DNA of 64,000 nt from Charina bottae (GCA_023362775.1 JALMGJ010000008.1:19256001-19320000); one strand, 5' to 3'. Counted from the stretch's first letter, positions 46,500 to 56,030 are shown. The notes: generated by a model from the letters alone, not told the origin. Made by a program: numbers and translations.

Positions 46500-49205
46500 A
46501 AGCAGTGAAAGAGAAGAAGGGTACTTCAAGAAATAGATAGTAGGGTGAACCCACACATCCAGAATTTCTACAACATTGGAAAACACTTTGCCCACAGAGA
46601 TGCAGGGAGCAGTCCTTGGGAATAATGAAAAGGAGTTCAGGAGAGAACAAGACAAAGACCAGTGCTTGATGCAAAACTAAAGCAGGAAGGACCAATGTTA
46701 GTTTTAAAGTCCTCATCAAAGAATAAATTCAGAGAGCGAAGTAAAAGGATGCTGGAGAGAGAAAATGGGGAGTGTCAAAGGGAGAAAGAATGGGAGGCCC
46801 CATCCACTTTTGATGTTGGCTCTGCCAAAGACTTGCTTCAGCCCCATCCACCAATTGGCAAATGGCCCTCAATATGGTCATCTCAACAACAAAATTCTCT
46901 ACCCATATTCTAAAAGTTTGCACCACATTTTGTAAGCAATGCAAATTGCAATGCAAATTGTTCTTGTAAGATTGTCCACATTACGGAACCAGCAGGCAGT
47001 TTTTCACTGAATGGAGTTCAACATACAGCTTCTATGAATCCCTTATCTGGAGAAAAAAGTAAAGGATTTTTTTCCCCTTGTTTCCCTTGGAACTCCCCCT
47101 TTCAGCTCAACAATCAATACTATTACACTTCAGAGCTGAATTTGATAACAGTACTACACTCTGTTGGAAGATTTGGACATGTTGTGAATGAGCTGTACTT
47201 TAAAAAAAGAAAAAGAACTAAATTTTTAAAGAACACGATTCTGCATTCTGTGTGCATGTGTGCATGTGTGCATGTGAGTGCATGTGCTGTAATTTAAAGG
47301 AAGTCTCACTTTCAGGGAAAAACCACTAGTGGTGTGGATAATATGGTTATGGCTTCCCCCTATTTGGCAGGGCAATAGGAGTTCAGCAGAAGCCAGCATC
47401 TGTGGTTTGACTCTCTCCCTGATAATGACAGACCATCTCTCCAGCCCGGGAAAGAGCAACGCTCTAAAAACAGGGAGGAAGAAAAGGAGGGCCATTCCCT
47501 TGCCAACACCGGTAGCTGGGAGGCCTGGAAGGACGCCACGAGATACCCTGCTATTTATTGCCCATTTCCACTGTATAGGAAGCAAGGAAAGTGCTTGCCA
47601 AAAATAAGAAAGAGAAACCCTCCATGCTTCCTGTTTGATTTAACATTTGACAGGACAAAGTCAAAGATAATTCTAGCTCTGTCTTTGGAGCATCACCCAG
47701 TCAGGTGCTTTCCTTCTAAAAATCAAATGGGATCAGTGCTTTGAAAACAATTCGATTTCCATTTTGTACCCAGGCCATTTGAATTTCACACAACTGGACC
47801 TGAGCATATTTTTCCTACGAAACTGGACATAAATGTTCATTTTTATGACACTATGTCTGCAAACATGTCCGTGAATATACATGTTCTCCATGTATTCCTA
47901 GTTTCATACAAGAGATGACATGCCTAGTTTTCACAGATGATTTTACTGTATCTTAAGGCTAGATACAACAAATCTGGATGGGATTCTTACCACAATAGAA
48001 CAGCCACTTGATTAATATTATTTTCCTCCTTTATCTACAGTTCTGAGCTATTTAACTAAGGCAACATCTTGTTGCAAGACTGTCCTAAATGAACCTGGTC
48101 TGGATTCACTGAATCACAAATTAAGCTAAATACTTATTTTGTAGTGTCTCATTTCATCTTATTTACAGCAGCGATAAGGCATTTCCTTTGCCTGAAAAGG
48201 GACTTGAGTTCAGTCTTGGCAATCTCTGTGTATGGCTGGAAATATCTGCTGACTCAAACTGTAGAGCATTATTGTCATATAAACAATGTCAAGCTAGATA
48301 AACCAATGGTATGACTCAATACATGGAAACTTCTTATGCTCATATTCTTTAATAAATATTCTTCTGAAGTGGTAAACATCATGTCCTTCAATGTGACATT
48401 AGCACATTGCAAACATCATGTCCTTAATAATTTGAGTAGTAGATATACTGTGTAGGGTAAGTAAATACAACATAATTGCCATTTAGTTAATGTGGATTCC
48501 ACAGCTCTATATAGCTCTAGCTCCAGTCTGGCATGCTCCAAATGCATTGGGACTGTATCTGCTAGAATTCCCAGCTTTCAGCCACACATTCTGAGAACGG
48601 CAATTCCCACAAATCTGGAGAGTGTCAGTTGAGGATGCCATACAATATAGAGCATCAAGAGAAGAGATGGTAATATTCTGCAATATGTCCAACCACATAT
48701 TCATTGCACTACTCGTTTTTTACAAACATTGCAAACTATGTTAGAAATTTAGTAATTCTATAAATGCAGAATGAGTTTTATGTTGGACACAATCATTTTT
48801 ACATAAGTTAAAATCAGCACGGTTCCACTTAATTCTAATAGGGAATTTATGGGGCTCCAAAAATTGCTAAGCTACAAGTCCTAGCGTCCTTCAGCACTTC
48901 CCATGCTGTCTGGATCCACTGCAATTGCAGGTATTTCTGAAGGCCTGCAGGTTCCTCACCTCTGAATGAATCGGAGTTCACAACACACTTCTACTGTTTT
49001 TACCGGGGGGCTATTTGGTACAAATAATACCATATTATTTTTATTTAAGATGCTGAGGAGAAAAAAGATGAAAAACAGTTATCAGTTTATTTATCAATCT
49101 TCTGCAAAGCATATTTTCTTCCCAAACTCTTATCATTTGTGTTTAAAAATCAGATTATGATGAGCAATGGCATAAGTCAGTCAAGCTGATAATTTTTCAC
49201 TGTTT
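46500..49205. other. No recognised feature before the Maverick
   Basis: A (GTGCAT)n tract is at 47250-47285. The other frames have no recognisable domains. The Maverick target duplication follows directly. Confidence 0.4.
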
Positions 49206-49211
49206 GGCCAT
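49206..49211. repeat. Maverick target-site duplication, left
   Basis: GGCCAT is repeated exactly at 63750-63755. Six-base duplications are the established signature of Maverick/Polinton integration. Confidence 0.95.
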
Positions 49212-49265
49212 AGTAGATATAGTACATACCGTTTTTTAATGGAACTTATCAGCACTTTTGATCAG

Positions 49266-49458
49266 TGACGTCATCAAAGTAAACAAACCCACGTGGTGCT
49301 GACGTCACCAGGTCATGCCCCCAAGGGGAAGTGACGTACCCAGCCCCCACCCTCCGGATATGACGTGCATAGCCCTCCTCCCCGGATGTGATGTGCATAA
49401 TCCTCCCCCCCACGTGGTGAAGGGGTCACAAGGTCGTAACCCTAGCCGGATATGACGT
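49266..49458 (+). promoter_or_regulatory. Cluster of TGACGT (CRE/ATF-like) motifs
   Basis: Full palindromes TGACGTCA occur at 49266-49273 and 49300-49307. TGACGT half-sites follow at 49332, 49361 and 49453, and a decayed TGATGT at 49387. CACGTG E-box-like palindromes are at 49290 and about 49411. Binding by ATF/CREB or bZIP factors is inferred. A mirror cluster lies in the right repeat at about 63503-63695. Confidence 0.55.
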
Positions 49459-49632
49459 GAGGGCCTAATCCCATCAAGAAAAGCATGAGTAACCCTAATC
49501 AGATAAGGCGTGTCGAACCTAGCCCCCATCAAGAAAGTGATTAGATTAACCCCTAGCCTAATTCTATGGGACATCCAAAATAAAAAATAAATACATTTAA
49601 AACACCTAAGTAATGTGAATCATTAACAGAGG

Positions 49633-49948
49633 CCTAGGCTGAGCTTTATTTTTGGGAAACATATCCTACTTTGTGAAATAAAAAATAATAGCCTGATGAT
49701 GCTTTTAATTTTTTGTGATGTTTTAAAAATCAGCGCCTCGAATGCTGGGAAAAGGAGCCCCTAAAAGGCAGCCACAGCCTGCATTTGACCTAGGCTGAGC
49801 TTTATTTTTGGGAAACATATCCTACTTTGTGAGTGAAATAAAAAATAATAGCCTGATGATGCTTTTAATTTTTTGTGATGTTTTAAAAATCAGCACCTCG
49901 AATGCTGGAAAAAGGAGCCCCTAAAAGGCAGCCACAGCCTGCATTTGA
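49633..49948 (+). repeat. Two tandem 156/160-bp repeats within the left TIR
   Basis: Each unit starts CCTAGGCTGAGCTTTATTTTTGG and ends with CAGCCTGCATTTGA. Units start at 49633 and 49789, and a fragment of a third start (CCTAG) is at 49949. The right repeat has the same arrangement inverted at about 63012-63328, without the 4-bp insertion. Confidence 0.9.
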
Positions 49949-50374
49949 CCTAGCCCCCAGCTTTTACCTTTGTAAAAATCTAAAGACACATATTTTGCCA
50001 GAGGTACCCTCAAAGCCACACGTACGCGTAAGCGTTTCAAGAAAGGCCTTAATAAAATTTATTCCACCCCTACAGCAAAAGACAAGGAATATTAACAGGA
50101 ATTTAAGTACTCACAAGCGGCAAGCGGGCAGGCGGCAAGTATCCGGTCGTGGCATGCCCGGGCGTGTCAAGGCCCGGCGATTAGGGGCGTGCATGTTTGT
50201 GTCTGCTAGTAAAAAGGGGGTTAGGCCTTGTTCAGAACATGCCCGGGCATGTCAAGGCCCAGCGATTCAGGGCACGCGCAAGGCTCGATGACGTGTCTTC
50301 GCAGGGGGCAGGCGAGCTTGTGCACACAGACCTGAACAGCTATCGGTTTAAACCTAGCCGGGGTTGAAAATAAT

Positions 50375-51087
50375 ATGGCTGCCTCAGATTCCAAAGAAGT
50401 GTTTAATGAAGGTTCCGCAAGCCTATTTACCTCGTTGGACACCCCTACCAACACAAGGAGCAACTCAAGACCGTTGCTGGCACAATGCAGCAGAAGCTGC
50501 TGTCGGGGATTTGATAAAGAAAATGAATTCTTCAGACCGGTGTTGTACGGGTGTAGTAAGCAGTGCTGTAAATTTAGCGATGAGGAACAGGGGAAAACAG
50601 TGGACACATCCTGTAATACTTACGAAGCGGTTTGTGAAACGGTGAACAGATCATCTTTAGACCCTCTCAAAGGACACGGAGAGGGTAAGTAACTATTTTT
50701 ATTTATCATTATGTAAATGCTGCTGGAGCCGGTAGCACACTAACAGGATATGTTTTATATTTTGCAGTCTCCGAATTAACACCACCTAGCCAGCAAGCAC
50801 TTCAAGATACCCCAATTTTATATTCCAGTGTTAATTGCCGCGGTCACAAAGCTTCTGAAGATTTTTCTGATCTAGAATATAACCAGGATTCCAATCTATC
50901 CCAGAGACCAAGCTATCTGTCCTGTGAGTTAAAGAGCTGCAATATATGTAAAGACTGGCTTGCTTGCGACTGGGGACATGATTTGTGGGGTATAGACGGG
51001 TCAGAAAGGGCATCATATTGTAAAATAGCGTGTTATGACACTTTATCTTCTGATGCTGAAAGTGATGATGAGGGGGTATTTTTCTGA
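50375..51087 (+). CDS. Spliced cysteine-rich Maverick protein, unknown function
   Basis: Two exons: 50375-50684 and 50768-51087. The 83-nt intron starts GTAAGT and ends TTTTGCAG. The split codon joins in frame and exon 2 stays open to TGA at 51085-51087, giving about 209 residues. Cysteine motifs are CSRSCC and CSKQCC in exon 1 and CNICKDW plus further Cys in exon 2, which suggests metal binding. The C-terminus is acidic and Ser-rich (SDAESDDEG). I recognise no family. It lies 32 bp inside the left TIR and may be driven from it. AATAAA follows at 51123-51128. An LxCxE Rb-binding motif was looked for and not seen. Confidence 0.75.
50685..50767 (+). other. Intron of the cysteine-rich gene
   Basis: 83 nt, GTAAGT donor, TTTATATTTTGCAG acceptor with pyrimidine-rich tract. 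The exon 1 frame reads on past the donor for only two codons before a stop, which supports splicing. Confidence 0.75.
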
Positions 51088-51122
51088 TGGCGGAGCCATG
51101 CTCCTCTGAACTCTGTATTACC

Positions 51123-51128
51123 AATAAA
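51123..51128 (+). terminator. Polyadenylation signal after the cysteine-rich gene
   Basis: AATAAA lies 36 nt beyond the stop at 51087 and 52 nt before the integrase start, so the two genes probably have separate transcripts. Confidence 0.6.
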
Positions 51129-51179
51129 AGCATGTGTTAAAGGCAACACGCGAACATTTGTCAACGGTATTTCAGTATA

Positions 51180-52262
51180 ATGACGCATGAAAAGCTTCTA
51201 AGGCGCATTTATTATACACCTGGCTGTGTAGGGAGTTATGGAGGTGTGAATACCCTATTTCAGGAGGGTAGAAAACATGATAAAAACCTGTCCATGAAGC
51301 AAGTCAAGACATGGCTGTCAGAGCAAGATGCTTATACGCTTCATAAGCCTGCAAGAATTAATTTTCCTAGAAATAAAACAGTGGTGTCCGGCTTAGATCA
51401 TCAATGGCAGGCCGACCTCATCGATGTCTCCAAATTTTCTAAGGAGAACCATGGAAAAAAGTACATCTTAACAGTTATCGATGTGTTATCTAAATATGCC
51501 TGGGCCTCCCCTTTATCTGATAAATCGGGGAGGGAAGTCACAACCGCCTTCCAGAATATCTTTGAAGCAGGGCGCGCACCCCGAAAAATACAGACAGATG
51601 CCGGTAAAGAGTTCTTGAATATTCCACTGAAGAAACTTTTAGCACGTTATGGCATTCATCATTTTGTCACTCATAGTGAAACTAAAGCAGCCGTTATAGA
51701 GAGGTTTAATAGAACCCTAAAAAACAAACTCTGGAGATATTTCACAGCCAGAAATACCCATCGGTATGTAGACATTTTGCAAGATATTCTTCAGGGGTAC
51801 AATAGCACTTATCACCGTAGCATCGGGACTGCTCCTAACACCGTAAATTTGTCTAACGAAAGGGAGGTGTGGATGAGGCTGTATGGGGAAGCTTTAAAAA
51901 GTAAAAGAAAGGAAAAATGTCTTAAGGTGGGAGATCATGTTAGGGTATCCAGACTGAAGGGTAAGTTTGAAAAGGGCTATCAGCAAACCTATACGGATGA
52001 AATATTCATCATCAAAGAACTGGGGACAAGGGGGGAAAGAGTGGTGTATAGATTAAATGATTACATGGGTGACCCTGTAAAGGGGTCTTTTTACTCTGAG
52101 GAGGTCCAAAAGGTTCCTGCTGACCAACAGCGTGTATACAGAATAGAGAAAGTTATCCGAAAAAGAGGGCGGGGGAGACACAGAGAGTTTCTAGTCAAAT
52201 GGACAGGGTGGCCAGAGAAGTTCAACAGTTGGGTTAAGGAGACTGAAGTACAACATCTTTGA
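51180..52262 (+). CDS. INT: Maverick integrase (DDE, chromodomain)
   Basis: A 360-residue retroviral-type integrase that would insert the linear element through its TIR ends. The RNase H-like core has WQADLIDVSKF (Asp79), IQTDAGKEF (Asp140) and AVIERFNRTLKNKLW (Glu174), a D,D(33)E arrangement. An SH3-like region follows (LKVGDHVRVSRLKGKFEKGY). Residues 318-360 form a chromodomain (YRIEKVIRKRG, EFLVKWTGW, FNSWV), which in related integrases targets chromatin. The start is the ATG at 51180; TATTTCAG just upstream could be a splice acceptor for a leader exon. The stop is 1 nt before the next gene's ATG. No damage is seen. Confidence 0.95.
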   Translation: MTHEKLLRRIYYTPGCVGSYGGVNTLFQEGRKHDKNLSMKQVKTWLSEQDAYTLHKPARINFPRNKTVVSGLDHQWQADLIDVSKFSKENHGKKYILTVIDVLSKYAWASPLSDKSGREVTTAFQNIFEAGRAPRKIQTDAGKEFLNIPLKKLLARYGIHHFVTHSETKAAVIERFNRTLKNKLWRYFTARNTHRYVDILQDILQGYNSTYHRSIGTAPNTVNLSNEREVWMRLYGEALKSKRKEKCLKVGDHVRVSRLKGKFEKGYQQTYTDEIFIIKELGTRGERVVYRLNDYMGDPVKGSFYSEEVQKVPADQQRVYRIEKVIRKRGRGRHREFLVKWTGWPEKFNSWVKETEVQHL

Positions 52263-52263
52263 T

Positions 52264-52953
52264 ATGGCAGGATTTTACATCACCCTCCCCAGCAATGCAT
52301 CAGCAGCAATTTTCCCGCAAAACAGAAATTCTAATTTTACTATTCAATTAGCGAGATCGTTGGATCTTCCAGGGTCATGGGAAGTAGGGCTAGCAGAGAT
52401 ACAGTACCCGCATAGTTGGCACACATTAACTTCTCCTGGAAATTTTGAAATTGCTAACGAGAGAAAGAGATGGCAATTTTCTTTGAGAAGTGGGTACTAT
52501 ACCGGCATCCGACAACTGTTAGATAATATGAATAGGCTTATATCAAATGCCAAGGATGGACCTAAGACAACCCTGCAGTATGATTCGGTGGCTCGAAAAA
52601 TTAATCTTAGAGGAGATGAACCACATACCATTCTAGTTAACGGAGAACTTGAACAACTGTTAGGCATGTTCCCGGTATTCAGCACCTTATATGTTTACAC
52701 AGACATTGTAGAGCCCCAGATAGTGGGTGACTTCTATGTGCCTTTATTGCGCTGTGTGCCGGCGCGGGGGCAAGACAATGATTTCATCACCAGGATCTAT
52801 GACCGCCCACATTATATACCAGTCAGCAAGCATCACATCGATACCATTACCATAGAAATCAAAACAGACCAGGACGAAAATGTGCGTTTTTATCACGGGA
52901 ATGTGATTGTCAAGCTTCATTTTAGGCCTCAGAAAAGTGAAGGATGGTTGTAA
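52264..52953 (+). CDS. Maverick minor capsid (penton-like) protein
   Basis: 229 residues. It starts MAGFYITLPSNASAAIFPQN, followed by SNFTIQLARSLDLPGSWEVG and LAEIQYPHSW, the conserved start of the Maverick/adintovirus minor capsid protein. That protein is known as a single jelly-roll, penton-base-like vertex component. A second beta-rich part (FSTLYVYTDIVEPQIVGDF) and the end DTITIEIKTDQDENVRF complete the predicted fold. It begins 1 nt after the integrase stop and its end overlaps the next gene by 10 nt, which is compact for a eukaryotic host. Assignment rests on remembered family resemblance. Confidence 0.88.
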   Translation: MAGFYITLPSNASAAIFPQNRNSNFTIQLARSLDLPGSWEVGLAEIQYPHSWHTLTSPGNFEIANERKRWQFSLRSGYYTGIRQLLDNMNRLISNAKDGPKTTLQYDSVARKINLRGDEPHTILVNGELEQLLGMFPVFSTLYVYTDIVEPQIVGDFYVPLLRCVPARGQDNDFITRIYDRPHYIPVSKHHIDTITIEIKTDQDENVRFYHGNVIVKLHFRPQKSEGWL

Positions 52954-53360
52954 TCAAGGAGCACGGGAGCCCTCATGACTACGTGGCTTACTACAGGGCC
53001 CAAGCCGGTGGTGGCCTTGCAGGCTTCCGAGGAGCTCCCATTATGTACGGGACAGGGCTAGGGGGGCTGTTCCGTGGGCTTTTTCGAAAAGCAATGCCTT
53101 TTTTGAGGCGAGGATTAGAAATCATTAAGCCGCATGTGAAATCTGCTGCCAAAAATATTGCCAGAGATGTTGCGGGGCATCTTGTATCCCGTATTGTTGA
53201 GAGGGGGCAGGAGGGATCGGGGATGTTCGTAGCCAGGAAGAATCACGCATTGGGACCGCCTATACCGTTTAAAAAGAGAAGACTTGTGAAAAAGCCCCGT
53301 CATACCAAGAGGAGACGTGCACAGAAGAGGAAGCCCTGTGACAAGCAAGACATATTCTAA
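52944..53360 (+). CDS. Small basic core/pVI-like Maverick protein
   Basis: 138 residues. A glycine-rich N-terminal part (GGGLAGFRGAPIMYGTGLGG) leads into a predicted amphipathic helix (LFRGLFRKAMPFLRRGLEI, then KPHVKSAAKNIARDVAGHL). It ends in a strongly basic tail (FKKRRLVKKP, KRRRAQKRK). This layout resembles adenoviral core and membrane-active minor proteins and small proteins in the same position of other Mavericks; homology is not proven. DNA condensation or membrane disruption in a virion is inference. The ATG lies inside the end of the minor capsid gene (10-nt overlap), and the stop is 6 nt before the major capsid ATG. Confidence 0.75.
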   Translation: MVVIKEHGSPHDYVAYYRAQAGGGLAGFRGAPIMYGTGLGGLFRGLFRKAMPFLRRGLEIIKPHVKSAAKNIARDVAGHLVSRIVERGQEGSGMFVARKNHALGPPIPFKKRRLVKKPRHTKRRRAQKRKPCDKQDIF

Positions 53361-53366
53361 TACAAT

Positions 53367-54677
53367 ATGTCATTTATTCATTCTGCTTCAGAGGAATGTG
53401 TTAAATCAGAACTGGATCTTTTTCAACTGGCTCCTACACAGACCAGTATTGAAAACAGCACATATGTTGAGATCCCTCCTTTATCCGCTCTATCACCCAA
53501 TGCGCCCTTGGAATTTTTTATCATGGGGCACGGTGAGCATTACACGGATTTAAACAACACCCTGTTGTATGTGAGTTGCAAGATTGTGAAATCCGACGGC
53601 ACGGATATCGATGATGGCGCAAGGGTGGCCCTGACCAACTACCCCATAGCATCGTTGTTTAACCAGCTGGATGTTACCTTGGGAGATTGGCTCATTACAC
53701 AGAGCCATCATTGCTATTCTTATCGTGCCATGATTGAACTGATTCTGAACTTTGGTGGTGATGCGTTGGGAACCCAATTTACAGCTGGCGGGTTTTACAA
53801 AGATGATTCGGAGCTCATGGAGAGTACCCTGCTGACAGCTGCAGGCAACTCCGGTTTCAGAACAAGAGCAAGACACACGGCCGGTAGTCGTAAATGGGAC
53901 CTGCTTGGGCCTCTGCATAGCGATCTGTTTTTTCAAGACAAGCTGCTAATTAACGGGGTCGATGTGAAAGTCAAACTCACAAGAAGCAGAAATGAATTTT
54001 GTCTGATGAAGGACAGCAATGAGAATTACAAAGTACAGCTCCTGTCGGCATCTCTCTTTGTAAAACGTGTAAAAGTATCAGCAGCAGTGCTCCTGGGTCA
54101 TGCAGAAGCCTTGCTAACCTCCAATGCGAAATACCCCATTGATCGTGTGGGGATGAAGGTTTACAGCATTCCTGCAGGCAGCCTTGTGTGTAATCAGGAA
54201 AACCTATTTCTGGGACAGCTACCTAAACAATTAGTGATAGGGTTTGTGGACAATGCATCTTTTAGCGGGGATTATGAAAGAAACCCGTTCAATTTTCAGC
54301 ACTGCAATGTCAATTTTTGCGCCCTGCATTGTGATGGCGAGCAGATCCCCGCAAAGCCTCTACAGCCTGATTATGAGCATGATCTTTTTGTGAGAGAGTA
54401 CATGCAGATGGTACAAGCAACAGGGAAAGGCATGAAAGACAGGCCTCTGTTAATCTGCCGGGAAGAGTTTAAACAAGGGTATACTTTGTATTGTTTTGAC
54501 TTGAGTCCTGATCAGGGGTGCTCTGAGCACTATTCTTTGATCAGGAACGGTAACCTCAGAGCCGAAATTAGATTTGCTCAACCCCTCCCCAACACCGTCA
54601 ACATGATTCTCTATGCAATCTTTGAAAACCTTATTGAAATAAGTCATACAAGGAACGTGCTTTATGATTATATGTGA
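53367..54677 (+). CDS. MCP: Major capsid protein, double jelly-roll
   Basis: 436 residues. It begins with SELDLFQLAPTQTSIENSTY and continues with IPPLSALSPNAPLEFFIMG, then VALTNYPIASLFNQLDVTLG, all typical of Maverick/adintovirus hexon-like proteins. Two jelly-roll domains are expected, with the second starting near residue 200 (LLGPLHSDLFFQDKLLINGV). In the family this protein builds trimeric capsomers of an icosahedral shell. The C-terminal part (LRAEIRFAQPLPNTVNMILY) is the usual conserved end. The frame is intact. The stop lies 2 nt before the protease ATG. Confidence 0.93.
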   Translation: MSFIHSASEECVKSELDLFQLAPTQTSIENSTYVEIPPLSALSPNAPLEFFIMGHGEHYTDLNNTLLYVSCKIVKSDGTDIDDGARVALTNYPIASLFNQLDVTLGDWLITQSHHCYSYRAMIELILNFGGDALGTQFTAGGFYKDDSELMESTLLTAAGNSGFRTRARHTAGSRKWDLLGPLHSDLFFQDKLLINGVDVKVKLTRSRNEFCLMKDSNENYKVQLLSASLFVKRVKVSAAVLLGHAEALLTSNAKYPIDRVGMKVYSIPAGSLVCNQENLFLGQLPKQLVIGFVDNASFSGDYERNPFNFQHCNVNFCALHCDGEQIPAKPLQPDYEHDLFVREYMQMVQATGKGMKDRPLLICREEFKQGYTLYCFDLSPDQGCSEHYSLIRNGNLRAEIRFAQPLPNTVNMILYAIFENLIEISHTRNVLYDYM

Positions 54678-54679
54678 GC

Positions 54680-55213
54680 ATGGACACGCTACAGCTCCTT
54701 CGTTTGTTCTCTGGAAATACTGGTTTTCTAGGGGTCTACCCTTGTGATCTGCTACCCCGGAGACAAATCACCAAAAGACCTTTTGGATTAATTGTAAACA
54801 CCCACCCTCAAACTCTGCCTGGTGAACACTGGCTGGCTGTCTACTTCCCATCTCCCGGATATGGCGAATTTTTTGATTCTTATGGAAGACCGCCAGATAG
54901 CCCTGACTTTCCTGGATCCATAGTGAAGTTTTTAGAGCGGCAAGCTGAGAAGTACACATTTCACCAACGTCAATTGCAACACCCCAGCGCTGTGACCTGT
55001 GGGCAACACTGTGTGTTTTTTCTACTGAACAGGACTAAAGGCGTGGGCTATGAAAATATTTTAAAGATGTACTCTGATGACAATGTTAAAAATGATCAAA
55101 TGGTAAAGCTGTTTGTAAAAACTATAAAGGTGGGGAGGGGGCTTGGAACCTGTAACCGTCACCAGTGCATGCAGACATGTCTACCTTACTGTAAAATAAA
55201 GAAAAAGACTTAA
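54680..55213 (+). CDS. PRO: Adenain-like cysteine protease
   Basis: 177 residues from ATG 54680 (an upstream GTG at 54674 is not a credible eukaryotic start). It belongs to the adenovirus protease/Ulp1-like cysteine peptidases, which mature capsid and core proteins inside the particle. The catalytic set is visible: His50 in GEHWLAVYF, Asp66 in EFFDSYG, Gln100 in RQLQHPSA and Cys107 in VTCGQHCVFF. The Gln-to-Cys spacing of seven equals that of adenain. The last 15 residues are basic and Cys-rich. An AATAAA (55195-55200) lies inside the last codons, just before the convergent gene. Confidence 0.93.
   Translation: MDTLQLLRLFSGNTGFLGVYPCDLLPRRQITKRPFGLIVNTHPQTLPGEHWLAVYFPSPGYGEFFDSYGRPPDSPDFPGSIVKFLERQAEKYTFHQRQLQHPSAVTCGQHCVFFLLNRTKGVGYENILKMYSDDNVKNDQMVKLFVKTIKVGRGLGTCNRHQCMQTCLPYCKIKKKT
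55195..55200 (+). terminator. Polyadenylation signal for the rightward block
   Basis: AATAAA overlaps the final codons of the protease frame. Cleavage 10-30 nt downstream would fall just after the stop at 55213. Confidence 0.65.
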
Positions 55214-55240
55214 AACGTTTTTACTTTGTTTCACTGTGTT

Positions 55241-55246
55241 TTTATT
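55241..55246 (-). terminator. Polyadenylation signal for the leftward block
   Basis: TTTATT (AATAAA on the minus strand) lies 5 nt beyond the stop of the 258-residue gene. With the plus-strand signal only about 40 nt away, the two transcription blocks end tail to tail. Confidence 0.65.
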
Positions 55247-55250
55247 CATT

Positions 55251-56027
55251 TTACAAATTGAGCCAGTCACCGAGCCCAAGCCTACTTCTAGGATTTAATG
55301 TCCAAGGGCTAGAGGAGGTGCCGGTAAACTGAGGCTTATGAGCCCCAAAAGGGACGGCCATAACAGAGTCAGGACTGGTAGCAATTTCATCCTTAAGAGC
55401 CACAGACTCTTTCAGCTTTTCTAGCTGGTCCTTAACGGCTGTAGACCCCATCACGGAGGTAGGGACATTCACCTCAGCCATAGCATTCATAAATTCATCC
55501 CAGCCTTTAGGTTTCCACTTCTCAGTAAGTGCCCGGTATTGCGAGGCACCTTTCACCAAGTCTAAAATATTAGTACCAGGAACAGGGACACCTTTGTATA
55601 AAAAGGTACCGCGAGCATCCCAGGTTGAGACATCCTGATGCTGTTTCATTTTGTTCAGCAAAAGTTCAGCATTTTTCCTGTAACGGGAGCTCACGCCCCT
55701 TAGGATCTCATCCATTGCTGTGTCCTGCAGAGATGGCTGTGACGACTGTTCCGGCAATGCTGGAAGTGTCCGAGGCTCTTCCGAAGGGTAAATGAGATTC
55801 AGTCTGTCCTTTTCAGACTCATTTTGCCTGGTCAACCTTAGAAACCTCTGCAGTGCGGAATTGTAGAGCTTAATCTTGTCATCCTCACACAAATCAGCTC
55901 TCTGAAGAATGGTACGCATCTCATCATCCAACCGGTTAGTGGCTGTAGTCCCCATAGTAGGCGGCCTGCCCTGCAGTTGCTCCATCTGATGACGCGACAC
56001 CAGATACATTTTCTCGGCATGGTCCAT
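55251..56027 (-). CDS. Conserved Maverick protein, 258 residues
   Basis: It starts ATG at 56027 (MDHAEKMYLVSRHQ). The N-terminal 75 residues are charged and predicted helical, followed by a Pro/Ser/Gln-rich linker (PALPEQSSQPS) and a helical region (DEILRGVSSRYRKNAELLLN). The most distinctive block is STWDARGTFLYKGVPVPGTN followed by ILDLVKGA, which I recognise from uncharacterised Maverick-encoded proteins. The function is unknown; a virion-associated role is possible given its place downstream of the ATPase. It ends 5 nt before its polyadenylation signal. Confidence 0.8.
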   Translation of the reverse strand: MDHAEKMYLVSRHQMEQLQGRPPTMGTTATNRLDDEMRTILQRADLCEDDKIKLYNSALQRFLRLTRQNESEKDRLNLIYPSEEPRTLPALPEQSSQPSLQDTAMDEILRGVSSRYRKNAELLLNKMKQHQDVSTWDARGTFLYKGVPVPGTNILDLVKGASQYRALTEKWKPKGWDEFMNAMAEVNVPTSVMGSTAVKDQLEKLKESVALKDEIATSPDSVMAVPFGAHKPQFTGTSSSPWTLNPRSRLGLGDWLNL

Positions 56028-56030
56028 GGT

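Larger units (their letters stand above)
49212..50342 (+). repeat. Maverick left terminal inverted repeat (1,131 bp)
   Basis: It matches the reverse complement of 62623-63749 from the outer end to TGAACAGCTA, where the two diverge. The left copy has 4 extra bases (GTGA) in its second internal repeat unit. From outside in it holds a CRE-like motif cluster, two 156-160-bp direct repeats, and a GC-rich inner part with CGGGCATG palindromes. An ATG-initiated 129-codon frame (49902-50291) is present in both repeats with one residue difference; with no recognisable domain, it may be fortuitous. Confidence 0.95.

Noticed and set aside
49305..49574. 89-codon frame present in both TIRs (also 63387-63656)
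   Set aside because: It starts with a non-ATG codon, runs through the CRE-like cluster and has no domain; identity in both TIRs is due to the repeat.
50375..51087. LxCxE (Rb-binding) oncoid-type motif in the left-end protein
   Set aside because: I looked for L-x-C-x-E; LSCEL and LACDW come close but do not fit.
54674..54679. Upstream GTG start for the protease
   Set aside because: GTG is not a usual eukaryotic start, and an ATG two codons downstream fits spacing and family length.
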